Source: Arcicella sp034931005
Lineage (GTDB): Bacteria > Bacteroidota > Bacteroidia > Cytophagales > Spirosomataceae
Length of the DNA stretch: 64,000 bases
Direction of reading: 5' to 3'
NCBI RefSeq assembly: GCF_034931005.1
Contig: NZ_JAYGIN010000001.1
Span: 431,747 to 495,746 of the forward strand
This document shows positions 62,829-64,000 of the stretch, one piece after another (within the stretch, counting starts at the first letter, position 1; the number at the start of each line of letters is the position of its first letter). The notes under the pieces were generated by a model, which saw nothing but the letters and a program-made list of their open reading frames with translations, searched no databases and was not told the DNA's origin. Both the position numbers and the translations under genes were made by a program.

Positions 62829-63575
62829 CTAAGTAAGCATTCCGCCATCAACTTGAAGCACTTGCCCAGTGATGTAACGAGACATATCAGAAGCTAAGAA
62901 AACGCAAGCGTCTGCTACTTCTTCTGGTTGTCCTCCACGCTTCAAAGGAATAGATTTTGTCCATTCTTCCGTAGCAGCGTGATTAAGTTCGCCAGTCATT
63001 TCGGTTTCAATAAAACCTGGTGCAATGGCATTTGAACGAATATTTCTTGAGCCTAATTCTAAAGCGACAGATTTGGTAAAACCAATAATACCTGCTTTTG
63101 AAGCCGCATAATTAGCTTGCCCAGCATTACCACGAATACCAACAACGGAAGTTAAATTGATAATTGAACCAGATTTGGCTTTCATCATTGGCTTTGTAGC
63201 CGCTTTTGTCAGGTTAAATACTGATTTTAGATTTACTTGAATAACGGTATCCCATTGTTCTTCGGACATACGCATCAACAAACCATCTTTCGTGATTCCT
63301 GCATTATTTATCAATACATCTATTGTGCCAAAATCAGCAATCACCGAATTCATCAATTCTTCGGCTTGCTTATAATCTGACGCATCAGAACGATAGCCCT
63401 TTGCTTTAACGCCCAAAGCTGCCAATTCTGATTCAAGAGCCTGTCCTTTTTCAACCGAAGAAAGGTACGTGAAGGCTACATTTGCACCTTGTTGAGCCAT
63501 TTTGAAAGCAATTGACCTTCCTATTCCTCTTGAAGCCCCAGTTACTAAAACGACCTTATTCTGTAATAATGCCAT
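62829..63575 (-). CDS. fabG: 3-oxoacyl-[acyl-carrier-protein] reductase FabG
   Basis: A 248-residue short-chain dehydrogenase that reduces 3-oxoacyl-ACP with NADPH in fatty-acid elongation. The cofactor loop TGASRGIGR is at 12-20, NNAG at 90-93, catalytic Ser143 in INLTSVVG, Tyr156 and Lys160 in YAASKAG, and the end is VLQVDGGMLT. The match to FabG proper (for example RSDASDYKQAEEL, APGFIETEMT) is strong throughout and the length is standard. A complete promoter lies at 63619-63649. No other fab genes are visible nearby. Confidence 0.95.
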   Translation of the reverse strand: MALLQNKVVLVTGASRGIGRSIAFKMAQQGANVAFTYLSSVEKGQALESELAALGVKAKGYRSDASDYKQAEELMNSVIADFGTIDVLINNAGITKDGLLMRMSEEQWDTVIQVNLKSVFNLTKAATKPMMKAKSGSIINLTSVVGIRGNAGQANYAASKAGIIGFTKSVALELGSRNIRSNAIAPGFIETEMTGELNHAATEEWTKSIPLKRGGQPEEVADACVFLASDMSRYITGQVLQVDGGMLT

Positions 63576-63618
63576 AGATTTGTTTATTATTTCGTTGGTT
63601 AAAATTTCTTTCAGAACT

Positions 63619-63649
63619 CAAATTTAGCAGAACCGTGTAAGACGGCAAA
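63619..63649 (-). promoter_or_regulatory. Promoter of fabG
   Basis: On the minus strand, TTTG (63649-63646), 19 nt, TAAATTTG (63626-63619). Predicted transcription from about 63612 gives a leader of ~37 nt. Confidence 0.75.
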
Positions 63650-63931
63650 ATTAGAGGATGCAGTTTAGAGGTTAGCGTTTAGACAAGTGAACGAACTATT
63701 CCTATAATCACCTACAAATCAATAACTTGCAATTATAAATACCCATTTTCCAGTAAAAAGTAATTTTTGGATAAAATTACGACTCGTTTATTCAACCTAA
63801 AATCCAAAATCATTTTCACACTTTATTATACTCATCATACATTTCGATTTCTTCCAGAAATGACAACTCATCTGTTAGAAAATTTTTTCGGAATTATGTA
63901 CTTAAAAATGCAAATGCAAATTTGACCCAAA

Positions 63932-64000
63932 TTAACCGCTGACGGGGTGAAAAACCGCCGTCAGGGTCTTCTTCCGTAACCCTGACGGCGGTTTTTCACC
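63932..64000. repeat. REP-like palindrome cut by window end
   Basis: The left arm (63932-63967) and the first 22 bases of the right arm (63979-64000) match the 9308-9394 element, including CCGCTGACGGGGTGAAAAA. About 30 bp of similar sequence (AAAATGCAAA, TTGAC) precede the left arm in both copies. Confidence 0.85.

Larger units (their letters stand above)
63576..64000. other. Upstream region of fabG, ending in a REP-like palindrome
   Basis: 425 bp without a visible gene. It holds the fabG promoter (63619-63649) and, at the edge, the palindrome starting at about 63932. The rest is AT-rich with no further recognised element. Confidence 0.7.

Overview
The window looks like chromosome from a low-GC member of the Bacteroidota, most likely order Cytophagales (Spirosomataceae or Leadbetterellaceae-like). 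Three things point there. Several genes carry the Bacteroidota promoter (TTTG, about 19 nt, TAnnTTTG). Starts lack Shine-Dalgarno sequences. The secreted proteins combine SdrD-B-like, SprB and CHU-type Ig/PKD domains. All product names come from reading the sequence; no database search was run.

Region 1 (1-21.3 kb) is mostly housekeeping and small operons: the 3' part of pgi; two paralogous secreted TonB-C-terminal-domain proteins with matching promoters; hisS; a 51-residue basic protein; a DUF1080 protein; a zinc-finger methyltransferase; an M24B aminopeptidase; two glycosyltransferases flanking a pentapeptide-repeat protein; a GH25 lysozyme; a 1-Cys peroxiredoxin; hslV; an esterase; a malonate operon (malonyl-CoA-synthetase-like ligase, MadL, MadM); and a GT2 glycosyltransferase. 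Hairpin repeats of at least four families lie between these genes.

Region 2 (21.6-53.3 kb) is a minus-strand block of four very large secreted proteins (2339, 5237, 1039 and 1032 residues) and one lysyl-oxidase-like enzyme. The 5237-residue protein holds about 24 consecutive SdrD-B-like domains, largely built from a near-identical 729-bp two-domain unit. The four giants share a C-terminal Cys-x4-Cys tag, three of them share the preceding ~90-residue module, three share a 5' leader with long N-terminal extensions, and all four have a similar -24/-12-like element upstream. I read this as one co-regulated surface system with its own sorting signal and possibly an oxidative cross-linking enzyme. 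It is the most interesting part of the window.

Region 3 (53.8-64 kb) returns to core genes: trmD, rimM, rpsP, the RNase P RNA gene rnpB, a DUF4403 lipoprotein, a DUF2027/Smr protein, an Rpn-family nuclease, a SMI1/KNR4-like protein, a VWA membrane protein and fabG. It ends in a REP-like palindrome of the same family as one at 9.3 kb.
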